Shown here in pieces: positions 19,806 to 32,088 of a DNA stretch of 64,000 nucleotides; position 1 is the first letter of the stretch; each line of letters starts with the position of its first letter. The notes beneath the pieces are model-generated. The model ran no database searches. It saw only the letters and a list, made by a program, of their open reading frames with translations, and was not told where the DNA came from. Origin of the DNA: Cerrena zonata (Eukaryota > Basidiomycota > Agaricomycetes > Polyporales > Cerrenaceae); the NCBI GenBank assembly GCA_038087015.1, contig JASBNA010000013.1:62001-126000 (forward strand), in the 5' to 3' direction. The translations under genes and the position numbers were made by a program.

Positions 19806-21125
19806 TCACGGTTTATTTTCGAAAACTTTCAAGTTATAGTCAAATCCTTCATGGGAATGTCTAACAGACCCACCATAGTCAACGACAGCATCATTTTCTA
19901 TTGGATGATCTGCTTGATTAAATGAATCTCTCTCAAGATCAATCTCTTGAGTAGATACTCGAGCCGGATTTTTTGAACTTAAACTATAAGGACTTTCCAA
20001 AACTACGTCGTTTTCGCTAATCAAGTCATTATAGTCACCAAAATCCTCCATTCTATTATGATTCTCGTTAACAATTGTACTTCCCTCGGTAGTTGTTTTA
20101 GTAGCTGGGAAAGACTTTGAAGTACTATGGCTTTGGTTTGTTGAAGTCCTTGTTTGATCAAACTGGTTTGATAAGGATTTTGTTGTGTGAGCTTGACTGG
20201 GGCTATTATCTTTCAATGACTTGAATCCAATCTTGTGTAAGGCAGATTTATACATAGTAATAGCGTCTGACCCAAGACCAAATAAAATAAAAGTAATTAT
20301 TGATAATGCAAGATCAATCCAAGCATAGTAAACATAGGAAGTACCAAAATCTGAATAAAGAACATTATTCCAATCAGGACCGTGAACCGCAGAGAAGCTG
20401 TAACTTTCTTCAGTTTTCGAAGAAACATCAGCAACAAAGAAATAAGCTGAAAGAGGAAATAAAACTAATATGACCAAGATAGAAAAGATCAATAACCGGG
20501 CAAATCTTTTGAAGGTGAGTCCCGAATTAGTACACCTCAATATATCTTTCACGTCTCTCCTTTTCTGAAGATACTTCAAAATTGTTAGGATTGCAAAAAT
20601 CAATCCTATAATGCCCCACAATAATATCCACACAAAATGAAGAATTAAACTAACGTAGGAATGTTCATATGGAGTTACACACCCACCATAACGAACAATG
20701 ATGTACCGATATTTTTGAATGAGGTAGCTAGTAGCAATAACGAATATTGGAGTAATCCAGCACATCAGAAGATTGATAATAATTCTTCTTTTGGAGTTTT
20801 TCTCTAAGAATATACTGTTTTCTGCCGAAAGGATCATATACAAGTCAAAGGTCAAACTGCTTATACATGATACTTTAGCCACTGATGAGCCCGCATCAAT
20901 CTTGGTAAATACATCACAGTATCCTTTCCCATCCCAAGCTTCGATGAAAGTCTCTTCACTCCAAATACAGGCATTAATGAAAGTAAACAAGTTTTTGAAC
21001 ATGATCCAGAATATCAAGGTAGAAGCAGGAATATTCCTGCTTCTGATATGCCAGATAAAGGCTGGAAGAAGCAATATCAAGGCAATAAATGAAAAGGCTG
21101 CTAAAACTTTACCAAAAGTATCCAT
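19806..21125 (-). CDS. STE3: a-factor pheromone receptor Ste3
   Basis: A fungal STE3-class G-protein-coupled receptor, normally made by alpha-type cells to detect the lipidated a-pheromone. Seven hydrophobic spans fill the first 300 residues. Family landmarks are HIRSRNIPASTLIFWIMFKNLFTFINACIWSEE after span 1, SRRI-like KRRIIINLLMCWITP, and YIIVRYGGCVTPYE. A 140-residue cytoplasmic Ser/Thr-rich tail follows, as expected for desensitisation and G-protein contacts. Total 439 residues. The gene is intact, so the strain keeps at least one receptor gene. It is convergent with PET112 and lies downstream of KAP123 on the same strand. Confidence 0.95.
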   Translation of the reverse strand: MDTFGKVLAAFSFIALILLLPAFIWHIRSRNIPASTLIFWIMFKNLFTFINACIWSEETFIEAWDGKGYCDVFTKIDAGSSVAKVSCISSLTFDLYMILSAENSIFLEKNSKRRIIINLLMCWITPIFVIATSYLIQKYRYIIVRYGGCVTPYEHSYVSLILHFVWILLWGIIGLIFAILTILKYLQKRRDVKDILRCTNSGLTFKRFARLLIFSILVILVLFPLSAYFFVADVSSKTEESYSFSAVHGPDWNNVLYSDFGTSYVYYAWIDLALSIITFILFGLGSDAITMYKSALHKIGFKSLKDNSPSQAHTTKSLSNQFDQTRTSTNQSHSTSKSFPATKTTTEGSTIVNENHNRMEDFGDYNDLISENDVVLESPYSLSSKNPARVSTQEIDLERDSFNQADHPIENDAVVDYGGSVRHSHEGFDYNLKVFENKP

Positions 21126-21796
21126 GATTATAGTATCTAGAACTAAATTTGAAACCAGTGATTACCTGATTTTGAAATACTGATTTCACTCAACTTAAAT
21201 ACTGAGTCTGAATCTTAAAGCTGTACCTTCAATTGTTAAGCCTAGACTACATCAATATTGCGGATATCACCTTGATTTCGCTTATAAATTGGTCTTTTAC
21301 TAGTTTGTATCAGCAAGTGGCAGCCTGAACTGGTTCCTTTAGCATCCAAATTCAGTAATTCTGATGCAAAAAATGAAGCGCAGAAAAACAAATTTTGCGG
21401 CTAGAAGATTTTCGACTGCTGGGTGTGAAAAGGCATTCTAATCTTTTTCTTATTCCCTTTGTTGGATTCAGTTTTTGGTTGTTGAGTGTGAGGTATCAAG
21501 AAAGGCAATTGTATTAATTATATATATAACATAGTAGGTGAAGATCTAATTAGGAAAGGAAGTAAAGAGAGAGTATCTTGAGGGAAACTTCAAGAAGTCA
21601 AAAAAAAAAAAAAATCAAGTTCAAACAATAATAAAGAGCTTATATTAACTAAAAACAGGCAAAGTTGAAATTATACAGAGGTAGGAAATGATTATATAAA
21701 GTTTAATAATCTATTTGTTTTTTTTTTTTAACATTTTTAATTTTTTGATTATTCGTTCAATTAATAAGTTTAAAAGAAATACTTCTTTTGACTCAT
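21126..21796. other. Intergenic: STE3 promoter and KAP123 3' region
   Basis: No gene is seen. It contains an A run at 21600-21614 and a T-rich block at 21717-21745. A TGAAACC at about 21148 is one base off the S. cerevisiae pheromone response element TGAAACA; I do not call it a site. Confidence 0.5.
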
Positions 21797-24700
21797 TTAT
21801 GCAATGACAGATTTCAAGACTTCATTGGAGCTAATGGCACCGCCGAATTTTTGATCTAAGAATTTCAATAAATTGATGACTTGTTGTTTCAATTCATCGT
21901 TTTGGAATTGTTTCAATCTGTCGAGGTTTTCTTCTCTACCTAAAGTAGATCCTTCTAATAATTTGATTCTTTCAAATTCTTTGGTGAAAGCTTCGGCAAA
22001 GATATTCACAACAGCTTCAACTTGAGAGTTGATTAATTGGTCATCTTTTTCAAATAATTTAATGATCAATTTGAAAATTGGAACATTTTCTTCAAGGGCA
22101 GTCTTTAAAGGTAAATGACTTAATAATGGTTGAATAACGTGTTCTAGTGGAACAGCAGCTTCGTTTTTCAAAGCTAATCTAGCAACACAACCACAAGCGT
22201 TGGCATAAGATCTGTTGACAACTTCTTGAGTTTCTTCATCATCGGCATCAACATTACCAGCTTGTTTATCAGTTTTACCTAATAAATCAAATAATAAGTT
22301 TAAGATTGATGGGTAAGCAGAAGAGAAATCAACGTCAGAATTTTCAATAACAATACCAATACCGTAAGCAGAGTTACCTTTAACATCCAAGGATTTATCA
22401 TTAGATAATCTTTCACTGAAAACTTCCAATAATTCTTGAGAGTATGGGTTAGAAGATTTAACACCAGCAGAAATTTCAGCTAAAGCACCAATGGCACTAA
22501 CTCTCATGTTTTTAGACTTGCTATTAACATTTGAAGAAATAACATCTTTGAAAGAAGTGAAAACCTTATTGAAATCACCTTCTAAGCTAGTAGCCAAGCT
22601 AATTAAAACTTCAAGAGCAGATTCAAATAATAAAGCATCAGTCTCGGAAGCTTCTTCTTCTTCAATTTCTTCTTCTTCGAATTCTTCAGCTTGACAAGGG
22701 TGTTCTTTCTTCAAGATGTTCATTAATTGAACACACAAGTTTTCTAATTGTTCAGTTTCAGAAGCATTGTCAATGACAGCAATTGGACCCAATGAATTGA
22801 TTGCATCAGAAAAGTTATCTAAAATACATGCAACCATGGTCAATTCAAATTCTTCACCTAAGTTTTGGATAGTAATTTCTCTAACTTGTTTAATTAATTG
22901 TAAAACATCTGCTTCAACGTAAGATGATTGTGGAACACCTTTTGGTGCTTTCTTTTCACCGTATGAGGCAACAAACATAGCTTTAACAATCTTCCAAAGA
23001 GCGTTCAAAGAAGCTTCTCTCATACCGTATGAATTTTCAATTTGATCAGCTAAGGATTTGATAGAAGGTTCGACATATTTAGCAAAGGCTTTACCGGTAC
23101 CAAGAGCTAATTCAGATAAAGCAACAGAAGCAATTTCTTTCTCGATGGTAATACCAGTGTGAACGTGGAATTTATTGTCTAAATCTTCTTCTTCATCTTC
23201 ATCTTCAGCATCATCACCTTCAACGTTGAAAGTAAATTCTTCTTGTTCCAAACATTTAAAAATTTCAGGTACGATCTTGTCCAAGAAACCAGCAAATTCT
23301 GACCCATAAACTTTAGCCATGTTGGAAATAAAAGCGAAACCAGATTCTCTGATTCTGGAAACACTAGATTGTAAAGAGATATAAGCAGCATCAACCAATG
23401 GAGTAGCATAGTTGGAAAAGTTACCGGAACCAACAGCTCTGGCCATGGTTGAAATGTTTTCGAAAGTTAAAGCCCTTAATTCGATATCTTCTTCAGACAT
23501 ACCTTCAGTTTCGGTAACATTTGAAACAAATGGTTCCAATAATTGAATTGAAGTATCGAAAAATGGTTGGAAAGATTTACCAGAGGCAAAGGCAGTAGAA
23601 CCAATGGCGGAAACAATGGCAGCTCTTAATGAAGAAGAGTTAGCTTGTTGTAACATGCCGAATAATTTATTCATTAAAGGTTCAACGTATTTACTAATAG
23701 ATTCAAAACTCATGAATTCAATCAAACCGTCTAAAGCATAGCAAGCGTTCTTGTAGGTCATGACAGAAGTAGCATTATCGATAATGTTGATGATTAAAGG
23801 TAATAAAACTTCGTGGTGTTCAGCAACTATATCTTGTAACTCAGAAGTTAATTGAGATAAAGATTTTAAAGCAGCAACACGAACAATAGTTTCGGAGTCT
23901 TTCAAACCTTCACTTAAAACTGGGATAATCTTACCAATTTGAGTAGAAAAGTAATCTGGAGCACCACTAGAAGCAACACCAATGATTAATAAAGCAGCTC
24001 TTCTTTCGAATTGATTTGAAGAAGATAACATACTGCTTAAGTTTTCGAAGAATGGGGTAATAGTTTGAGATGGTGGTAATTCAGCAGATAAGATGGCAAC
24101 CAATCTTAAGGCCAAGTTTGGTGGAGAGTTTTCTTCATTTTCGTTTTCTTCGTCTTCATTATTTAATTCATCTTCAATATCAATTGGTTCAGATGCGATA
24201 CGGGCAGCGATTAAGGTAATTTGAGGACCTAATTTATTAGAGATGATTTTAGATTTTTTCATGGAAACGCAAGAAATTAAGAATTGTAAACCGAAAACTC
24301 TGTATTCTTCATTTAATTGAGTATTAGCAGAGATTTCAGCAATGAACTGAATCAAACCGGTTAAATGTTCACCAACTAATTTATTATCAAGGAAAATTAA
24401 AGAGTTGAAAACATTGAAAACGGTTTTAACTTTTTCATCATCATCGCTAGCAATAACATCTTTCAAAACATCAACCATACCTGGGATGGTAGTTTTAAAT
24501 TGTTGAGCTTGTTGAGCATCAATTTCAGCATCTTGTTCGATAAATTGAGAAAGAACGTCTAAAGATAAAACAGCATTAACTCTAATATCTCTTGAAGATG
24601 GATCAGCTAATAATTGAGAGAATAATTTCAAGAAACCTGGAACGTGTTCGAGTAAAGCAGGAACTTGAGTTTCTAAAATAGTGTACAAGGTGAAAACGGC

Positions 24701-25126
24701 AGTTTCTTTAACTTGAGAATCAGAACCTTCGATAGCATTGACTAAATTTGGTAATAAATCAGACCATTCACCATTATCTAAATCGATTTCACTAATAGCA
24801 GAAATGATTCTAGCTGATGAATGTCTAATACGTTGTACTGGCTCATTGAAAGTACTATTAAGTAAAGTATTTCTAATTTCTGGTTTTAATTGAGCATCAA
24901 CTTTATCCCAACTATTGATAGCAATCTTTCTGGCTTCAACAGCTGCCAATTGTCTAGAAGTTTCATCACTAGAGTTTTGTAAAATATGAATTAAAGCTGG
25001 TAATGCCAAACTATTGGTTAACAATTCACTATTTAATCTTTTAGTGGCTTGTTTAATGACATTAGAGTCAGGGGTTTGAATTTGCTTTAAAGTTTCCTCT
25101 AAAGCGGAAAGGTATTGAGCGTCCAT
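21797..25126 (-). CDS. KAP123: Karyopherin beta Kap123 (importin-4 type)
   Basis: A nuclear import receptor for ribosomal proteins and histones H3/H4. It is built almost entirely of HEAT repeats. The match to S. cerevisiae Kap123 runs end to end: LPALIHILQNSSD near the start, an acidic ELNNEDEENENEENSP loop around residue 320, ELPPSQTITP, TFENISTMARAV, a second acidic loop near 640, and the terminal ESTLGREEN(L/M)(D/E)RLKQFQ. 1,109 residues compares with 1,113 in S. cerevisiae. Reading frame and start are unambiguous. It shares its 3' side with STE3 in tandem. Confidence 0.97.
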   Translation of the reverse strand: MDAQYLSALEETLKQIQTPDSNVIKQATKRLNSELLTNSLALPALIHILQNSSDETSRQLAAVEARKIAINSWDKVDAQLKPEIRNTLLNSTFNEPVQRIRHSSARIISAISEIDLDNGEWSDLLPNLVNAIEGSDSQVKETAVFTLYTILETQVPALLEHVPGFLKLFSQLLADPSSRDIRVNAVLSLDVLSQFIEQDAEIDAQQAQQFKTTIPGMVDVLKDVIASDDDEKVKTVFNVFNSLIFLDNKLVGEHLTGLIQFIAEISANTQLNEEYRVFGLQFLISCVSMKKSKIISNKLGPQITLIAARIASEPIDIEDELNNEDEENENEENSPPNLALRLVAILSAELPPSQTITPFFENLSSMLSSSNQFERRAALLIIGVASSGAPDYFSTQIGKIIPVLSEGLKDSETIVRVAALKSLSQLTSELQDIVAEHHEVLLPLIINIIDNATSVMTYKNACYALDGLIEFMSFESISKYVEPLMNKLFGMLQQANSSSLRAAIVSAIGSTAFASGKSFQPFFDTSIQLLEPFVSNVTETEGMSEEDIELRALTFENISTMARAVGSGNFSNYATPLVDAAYISLQSSVSRIRESGFAFISNMAKVYGSEFAGFLDKIVPEIFKCLEQEEFTFNVEGDDAEDEDEEEDLDNKFHVHTGITIEKEIASVALSELALGTGKAFAKYVEPSIKSLADQIENSYGMREASLNALWKIVKAMFVASYGEKKAPKGVPQSSYVEADVLQLIKQVREITIQNLGEEFELTMVACILDNFSDAINSLGPIAVIDNASETEQLENLCVQLMNILKKEHPCQAEEFEEEEIEEEEASETDALLFESALEVLISLATSLEGDFNKVFTSFKDVISSNVNSKSKNMRVSAIGALAEISAGVKSSNPYSQELLEVFSERLSNDKSLDVKGNSAYGIGIVIENSDVDFSSAYPSILNLLFDLLGKTDKQAGNVDADDEETQEVVNRSYANACGCVARLALKNEAAVPLEHVIQPLLSHLPLKTALEENVPIFKLIIKLFEKDDQLINSQVEAVVNIFAEAFTKEFERIKLLEGSTLGREENLDRLKQFQNDELKQQVINLLKFLDQKFGGAISSNEVLKSVIA

Positions 25127-25462
25127 CCTCGGTGGTGTTCTATCAAGAGCTCTATGAACAAGTCGATACTGATCAGTAAGACAAAGGGGTAAAAACGAAG
25201 AAGAAAACTTTCAATATCTTTTTGAAAAAAAGGTAAAATATTTTCAATGATCTGAAGCGCATCTTACAAGGAGAAGAGAAGGGAAAAAAAAAAATTTTCG
25301 AGATGGCTGCGACAGTCACGTGAACAGGCCCCATCATCAGCATTTCAACCGAATAATCTGGTTTCAAAGGTATCCAAGACAATGGATTATAGGGCATAGT
25401 GTGGGTCTTGAAAGGCTTACATTGGATAGAAATAGTGGTGCATTGTATGGGGGTGTATGGAA
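25127..25462. other. Intergenic: KAP123 promoter and FAL1 3' region
   Basis: No gene is seen. It has an AAAAATTTTC word near 25290, similar to the RRPE element of ribosome-biogenesis genes, and a CACGTG at 25317-25322. Both suit a gene working in ribosomal protein import, but this is inference. Confidence 0.5.
25317..25322. promoter_or_regulatory. CACGTG E-box upstream of KAP123
   Basis: A CACGTG palindrome (context GTCACGTGAAC) lies 190 bases upstream of the KAP123 ATG. It is a Cbf1/bHLH-type site. Cbf1 takes part in ribosomal gene control in Candida, so the context is reasonable but unproven. Confidence 0.4.
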
Positions 25463-26686
25463 TTATATAGAATCGTGTCGAGTCGTTACATTAAGGTCAT
25501 TAATATTTACAGGCATTTCTTTGATTTTGATAGAGTAGAACTTTTCAATATCACGAAGAGCTTCGGAGTCATCACTTGTTATGAGATTGATGGCGACCCC
25601 TTTTCTTCCGAATCTGCCTGATCTACCAATTCTGTGGATGTAGTTTTCCTTGTCGATTGGTAAGTCGTAATTAATGACAAGAGAAACTTGTTGGACGTCG
25701 ATTCCTCTGGCCCAAACATCGGTTGAAATTAATACTCTGGAATTACCGGATCTGAAATCACTCATGATGGAGTCTCTTTCGTCTTGCTTCATGTCACCGT
25801 GCATGGCCACCACGGTGAAGTTTGATTTTTTCATTTGATCCGCTAACCAAGTGACCTTGACCTTGGTGTTGCAAAAAATAACTGCTTGGGTAATTGTTAA
25901 GGAGTCGTATAGATCACAGAGGGTATCGAATTTCCAATCTTCTTTTTCGCATTGGACATGATATTGTTTTATTCCTTCCAATGTGATGTCATCTCTTTTA
26001 ACCAAAATTTTCACTGGATCGGTGGTGAATTTCCCTGTCATTTCCAAAACTTCTCTTGATAATGTAGCACTTACTACAACAACTTGAACCGATGGGGGCA
26101 AATGACGATAGATTTCGTAGATCTGCTCTTTGAATCCTTTCAAGAAAAGCTCATCGGCTTCGTCTAGAATAAGCATTTTGATGTTTCTAATGGAAAGCTT
26201 CCTTCTTTTGATCATATCAACAACCCTACCGGGGGTCCCACTAATGATTTGTTGTCCTTGTTGTAGTTTTTTGAGATCTTCTCCAACATGAGTCCCACCA
26301 ATACAAGCATGAGTATGGATATTCATATAATCACCCAAGTTTTTAACTACCCCTTGAATTTGTACCGCTAACTCCCTGGTTGGTGATAATATAAGTGCTT
26401 GACAATCCTTTGCCTTGGTATCAATCACTTGAAGCATACCAATGGTGAAGGTGGCTGTCTTCCCGGTCCCCGACTGGGCCTGTGCAATTGTATCTTTACC
26501 ACTGATTATTTGCATAATGGCTCGAGACTGAATGGCTGATGGTGCTTCAAATCCATATCCATAGATACCTTTGAGAAGGTCTGGTTTAAGTTTCATGCTC
26601 TCGAAAGTTGCATGAACCTTGAGGTTTTTGGTTGACTTCACTGAAAACTTCAAGTCCCTATCAATGTCTCTATCAAATTCATCCAT
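25463..26686 (-). CDS. FAL1: DEAD-box RNA helicase Fal1 (eIF4A-III type)
   Basis: A nucleolar ATP-dependent RNA helicase needed for 18S rRNA maturation. All DEAD-box motifs are visible: the Q motif ([12 protein letters not shown]), motif [19 protein letters not shown], the DEAD itself in [12 protein letters not shown], then [16 protein letters not shown] and [13 protein letters not shown]. The N-terminus [14 protein letters not shown] and overall sequence fit Fal1/eIF4AIII better than the translation factor eIF4A. The family usually ends near PVNINDL; here about nine further residues (NVTTRHDSI) follow. 407 residues in total. It diverges from the DAS2-like gene. Confidence 0.92.
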   Translation of the reverse strand: MDEFDRDIDRDLKFSVKSTKNLKVHATFESMKLKPDLLKGIYGYGFEAPSAIQSRAIMQIISGKDTIAQAQSGTGKTATFTIGMLQVIDTKAKDCQALILSPTRELAVQIQGVVKNLGDYMNIHTHACIGGTHVGEDLKKLQQGQQIISGTPGRVVDMIKRRKLSIRNIKMLILDEADELFLKGFKEQIYEIYRHLPPSVQVVVVSATLSREVLEMTGKFTTDPVKILVKRDDITLEGIKQYHVQCEKEDWKFDTLCDLYDSLTITQAVIFCNTKVKVTWLADQMKKSNFTVVAMHGDMKQDERDSIMSDFRSGNSRVLISTDVWARGIDVQQVSLVINYDLPIDKENYIHRIGRSGRFGRKGVAINLITSDDSEALRDIEKFYSIKIKEMPVNINDLNVTTRHDSI

Positions 26687-26809
26687 CTTGGTATGCTCTA
26701 AACCTGGTAAACCCTAATCCAAAAGAAAAAGATGATAATGTGAAAAATGTTTGTATCGCGATGGCATCGATTTTTCAGTTTTTTTTTTTTCTCCTTTGAG
26801 TTCTCTGTT

Positions 26810-27587
26810 ATGCTACCAGAGATTAAGCTTAGTTCAAGGATGCCTGATAGTGTCAAGTCGATAGTGGTTCTCATTGGTGGTGGGCATGCTGCTGGGAAGA
26901 AAACCACTGCTGAGCTTCTTAAAAATGAAGTTAAAGATACATTTCCTGATAGTAATCTTGAAATAATGGTGATTGATCTTATAAAATACATTGATCCTGA
27001 ATCTCTTCAGCGTTTTGATTCTTACTCTAAAGAAGCCGCCATTACTGTTCCAAAAGACGACGATAAGAAATACCCTTCATTGAAGCCATCTAGATTCAAT
27101 TTCGTGGATTTGAAACACGGATTTGAAAGAACACCTACAGACTGCTCCAAACGTACCTCAAAAACTTATTATAATACATGGTCTTTACGCATTGTACGAT
27201 AAGGAATTGAGAGACTTATCTCAAATGAAAGTATTCATGAGTAGCGATCCTGATACGAGACTCATTCGTTGGATTAGACGTGATGTTTTGGACGAAAAAA
27301 AGGGCATTAGCTTAGAACAAGTTATAACATCCTATTTATATGGTGCCAGAGACGAAATGAGTAACTTCATATTCCCAACTAAAGAATTTGCTGATGTTAT
27401 AATGCCCAGAGGAGCAGAATTGAACGCAATCAGATTAATGGTGGATGGTATCATTCCGTACTTTGCGTTCTCTGCTAAAATTCCTGATCGTTTGTCTTTC
27501 AATTTACTAAGACCATCTGATAGTAATGATGTCTTCCGCTCTGAAAAATTCGATAATGAGAAGGGTAAATTTTACGAACTTAATTGA
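26810..27587 (+). CDS. DAS2: DAS2-like uridine kinase family protein, one frame break
   Basis: Related to yeast Das2, a putative uridine kinase-like P-loop protein. The P-loop is GGGHAAGKKTTA. Downstream are VIDLIKYIDPESLQRFDSYSKEAA, a short YDKELRDL helix, and DPDTRLIRWIRRDVLDEKKG, the typical lid region of uridine kinases, followed by a C-terminal substrate segment (SNFIFPTKEFADVIMPRG). The frame changes at about 27122-27124: removing one T from the TTT run joins DLKHG to LKEHLQTAPN without loss. The start is uncertain between 26810 and 26840; the frame is also open to an ATG at 26747, but that leader is Phe-rich and unlikely. Confidence 0.8.
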
Positions 27588-27758
27588 ACGACTTCTTATG
27601 TATACGTGAAACATACTAATAATAAATTTATATTTATTTTTATCTAAAATACAGTTGTAGAAAAATTGCATGAATCTCTTCATGTTTTGTTTCGAGTTCT
27701 TTTTTTTTCGGCATTTCTAAAATTGATGTGAGTTAATGACTTTTAAATTCCCAAGTTC

Positions 27759-30700
27759 CTATGGAAGAATATCATGGTCCTTAACGTACTTGTTTATAGG
27801 ATCCAGTTCAATAGAATATTCAACTAAATTGACGATTTGGTCACTGGAGATTAAATCTCTCAACTTCTTATCCGAATTATACCAATGTTTGATTAAATAA
27901 AGCATTTCGTTGGATTTTAAATCATTAGTAAACCCAGGGTATATTTCAAAAGTATTATGTTCAATTAATGACTTCATGACAAAGTAGAATCTTTCGAAAC
28001 TGACCCCCGACTTGATGAAAATATCAACAACAAATCCCTTAGGTGGAGTCTGACTAACAGCATCTTCTTCAATGGCCTCTTGAATGTTTTTACATATTAA
28101 TTTAATCAACTCGTCAATTGGGAATACCAAATCATTTGAAGATAATTTTGGACCTATTGCGGTAAATGCATTCATAATAATAACATATACTGGTTCCAGT
28201 GAACTCTTATCTTCAATCAAATATTGATGGAAAATTTTTTCAAAGAATAATTCCCATCTCTTCAAAATATCATCGGTATTCTTGTAGTCAGACACCTTGA
28301 AAACTAACAAACATAAGTCATAATAACCTAATGGATCAGTATAATTGTTAAACAAATCACTTATGCTAATGATTTTGTTATTTAATGACTCAATTGCAAG
28401 ATCCCTGTTCTCTTCACTAATTCTTTTATCAGATTTTATGGCTGATAAAACGTCAAGTTGTATATTGGCAACGTCGAATAACTCTTGGATAATTGAAGAT
28501 AATTCAATCATCTTTTGCCTCAAATTTGGAGGACAGACACAGTTGCAGAAACCATTGGCCCTAGATAAGTATTCAAGTCTTTGATTCAAAGTCAATTTAA
28601 ATTCTGAGATCGATAACGCATACAAGATATTTGCTGCTGCAAAATAATTTTCTCTCTTAGCATGATATAACCACAATAAATCACTTAAGGCTAAGTCGTT
28701 TTCAGATTTTTCTTCCAAAAATGATAATATGAAAGGAGTATTAATGTCTAACAATCTCTCACTTACACCTTGGTTTATAAACCATTGATAAAATTCATAA
28801 TGAAAGTTTTTGTCTTGAGATGCGAAACAAGTTTCATAAGTAACGTCTCTAACCTCAATGAATTCATTTATGGCCAATTGATCATTAGTTTCGGTTATGT
28901 TTATTGCTCTCAAATCAACTTTGGTCAAGATTTTGAAGACTAGATCATATAATTGTAACTTCTTCTTATTATTTTCAATCAATTTAGTATGACCATTATC
29001 ATTGACGGCATTTGCAGTGGTTGAATTTGATGCATTACCCAATTGAAAAGCCAATTTTAATAATAATTCAACAGCACCAGTGTAAAAGTCCAAATGTAAC
29101 ATAATGTTAAGAGAATTTTCGATGTTTTCTAATGTTAATGATTCATAGGCTTTTTCAAACAAACCAACAGCATTTTTAAGACATTTAATTTTAAGATCAT
29201 TATCCCTTGAGCCAATATTTTTGGCTCTGGTTAAATTTTCAATAGCTTTGAAAATGAAAACATCATCGGTGGAGCAGAAAGATCCACAACGACCTTGTAA
29301 AGAAGTAGCAATCGAATCAATTGAGCCACCTTTCAAAATATTTTTGTTAATGATTGAAGATAATAAGTCTTTAATCAAATTCTTAACTTCACGAGATGGT
29401 AGTAACAAATCCTTGAATGACAAAGTTAATAAATTCAATTGATTTGTAAGTGACAAAAATTTCAAGATATCATTGAAACTAGTTTGGTAGACTTGTGATT
29501 CTTCAATCAAAACCATCAAGAACGATAAAGCTTCTTTCATTGAACCTAAAGATTTCAAAATGGAAGTAAAAGCGATATGCTCTGCTCTTAAACAAACTTC
29601 GTTTTCAAATCTGCTTGGGTCGGAACTATAATTTGGAGCATTTAAACCTTGAATACTGCTACTATTTTCAACAAAAAAATCAATTAAAACAATGACCGAA
29701 CCAATAAAAAATTCAACTTGTTTTTTATCGATGTTAAGACCTTTTATCAATAAGTTATCATCTTTAATGGAACTAACATCGACTGAACCATTAGGTAAAA
29801 CTTTTATATGAGGTAAGAGGGTGAAAACTTTTTGATTCCAAAATTCTCTGAACAATCTTGAAATCAACAAGCAAGTACCGTAAAATCTATCACTCAAGAC
29901 AACTTGATCCACAGTAGCATGTGGCTCACCTGTTCCTACAGGAGGTTGTGCTGTTAATTGTTGAGAGGAAAGTTGTTGTTGGTGTTGGAAATTATCGAGA
30001 AGTCTAGCATTATTACCGGTTGTTGAGAAAAGGACTTGTGCTTGCCTTTTTGACAAGTCATTTGGATTGTGATGGCTGTAGGAGCAGCCTAAGTATAATA
30101 ATGATGAGCAGGTCTCTTCATAACCATTTTCATCAATATAGTTTTCGATGACTTCATCCTTGAGGGACTTTAATAATTGGTCGGAGGTTCTGAATTGATA
30201 GATTAGTAAACCAAAATTAGTAAGTACAGCAAATTGTAATGGTTGTTTTGCATATTGACTTGCTAAGATGTTAGAATAACCATTTGGATTGTTCGTTGCA
30301 TTCATTGAGGGAGTCAATTGAATAATTTCATGGATATAGGTTGGTGATCTCTCATCATTTGAGGATCCAATTTTGATAAATTCAGCATCTTCGACTAATT
30401 GATTATTCTTTTTAAGAAATCCATAATTTGTGGTACTAATAAATAATTTATCAGAACCTTTAGTTCTTTTAACAGCAATAAAGATTCCTGGACTTATGAT
30501 CTTAGAAAGTTTTGTATTTTTCAATAATTGAGAATTTTGTTGACTAGATATTAATTGGGATAAGTATTGTTTATTTCTTGTGAAAGCATCTAATTCGGGA
30601 TTTAACTTAGGTAATTCTTTTGAAGGAGGAAATTTCATGGTAGCGACTGATAATTTTAATCTTGAGGCATTTGAAATCATTGAAGAAAAAGTTGGCCCAC

Positions 30701-32088
30701 CACCTAATTTCAATAAAATACGGCAACCAAAGTTGGTTATAGCTATTAATTGAACATTTGAAGATTCTCTAGCAGATATCAATTGAATATTAACAATTTT
30801 GAATTTCAGGAAAGATTTGAAATTAGAACTATCAACAAATAATGCAGAAACTGATCTAAAGATTTCTTGAGGGCTAAGTCTACTCTGTTGAGTAAACTGT
30901 TCTTGAGTTTTTTCAAGTTTATAAACTCTAATAACGGATTTATTAGATAAAGTGTAAAGGATACTTCTTTCCAGATCAACTTCGATTTGCACGATAGATT
31001 CTGGAATAGTATTTGGTGAATTATTTGATGATTGATTATGCGAATTATTATTGGAGTTATTATCAGAATGAAACAAGTCAAACCCAGGGATTTTTCCTAA
31101 AGGTAATACTGAAGTAAACCCACTTTTGGTTAAGCAAACTTTGTCACATTTATTTTTGATAAAAGATGATTTATTTGTATAATCAAGTCTCCAAACGTTA
31201 GTACCGTCACTTTCACCAGTGAAGTAGATATCATTTGTTAATGAATTAAATGCAAAATTGTTGACTAACAAACCCTGAGTAGAAACGGATAATTCAGGGT
31301 TGAAAATTTCCAAATTATTTAAGGAATCGGTGTATTTAACAATGTAAATATGAATATCCATGGTGGTTGCCACTAATAATAAATGATTCACATCTTTTAC
31401 GAAAACACCTGGTTTTGGTTTCACCAATTTAACCGTGAGAATAGAATGCCTTATTTGATCTATTGTAAGGAATTGAGATGACTTATTAAAAGAAGATTGA
31501 GGAACTTTATAATTCCACAACACTAATTTATTATCGACGATAATCCAAGCTCTCTCAATTTCAGGGAACATACCCATTTTAGTAATACACTCGGTTGAAT
31601 TATATTCATCGAAAAACTTATCGGGTAAGTTAAGTTGGTCAACGACTTCGTATCTTGAAAAATCACCCAAACCATTTTCATAATCAAAATAGTATTTGTC
31701 TAAACCAGAAGTTTTCTTGATGTTTTCATCGGAGTACAAATCCGACGGGTGTCATTGAATCAATCTTAATCAAATCACTAATGTATTTACCCCCCAATTT
31801 TAACGGCGGTAAATTAGAAAAATTTGGAATACTAACCTTATAGTTGACTTCATTGGCAGAATCCAAACTAAGAGGGTGTATAAGTCTTTGGGAGACTCCG
31901 TTTCGGGTTGAGTGGGAAGCAGAGTTCTTATCCTGTTGAAATTGTAACGCATCCAAGCTTGGATCTCCCAATTTCAACGTTGGTGATATGAATTTACTTT
32001 CATTATTGCTTGCGTTTCCATTGGCATTCCCAGCGGTACCATTGAAACCACCTCCAGTTCCTGGTTTGAACGCCGACACAATATTCAT
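27759..32088 (-). CDS. NUP170: Nucleoporin of the Nup157/Nup170 family, one frame break
   Basis: An inner-ring scaffold nucleoporin. The first 115 residues (to about 31750) are Asn/Gly-rich and carry LSLDSANEVNYKV and PPLKLGGKYISDLI. The next frame then begins at once with YSDENIKKTSGLDKYYFDYENGLGDFSRYEV, the start of the Nup155-type beta-propeller, and is open for 1,326 codons through a long alpha-solenoid. The two pieces join cleanly if one C is removed from the CCC (plus-strand GGG at 31747-31749). Combined length is about 1,440 residues, near S. cerevisiae Nup170 (1,502) and Nup157 (1,391). Which paralogue it matches is not certain. Confidence 0.88.

Noticed and set aside
21140..21160. 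Pheromone response element upstream of STE3 (TGAAACC).
   Set aside because: One base off the consensus, single copy.
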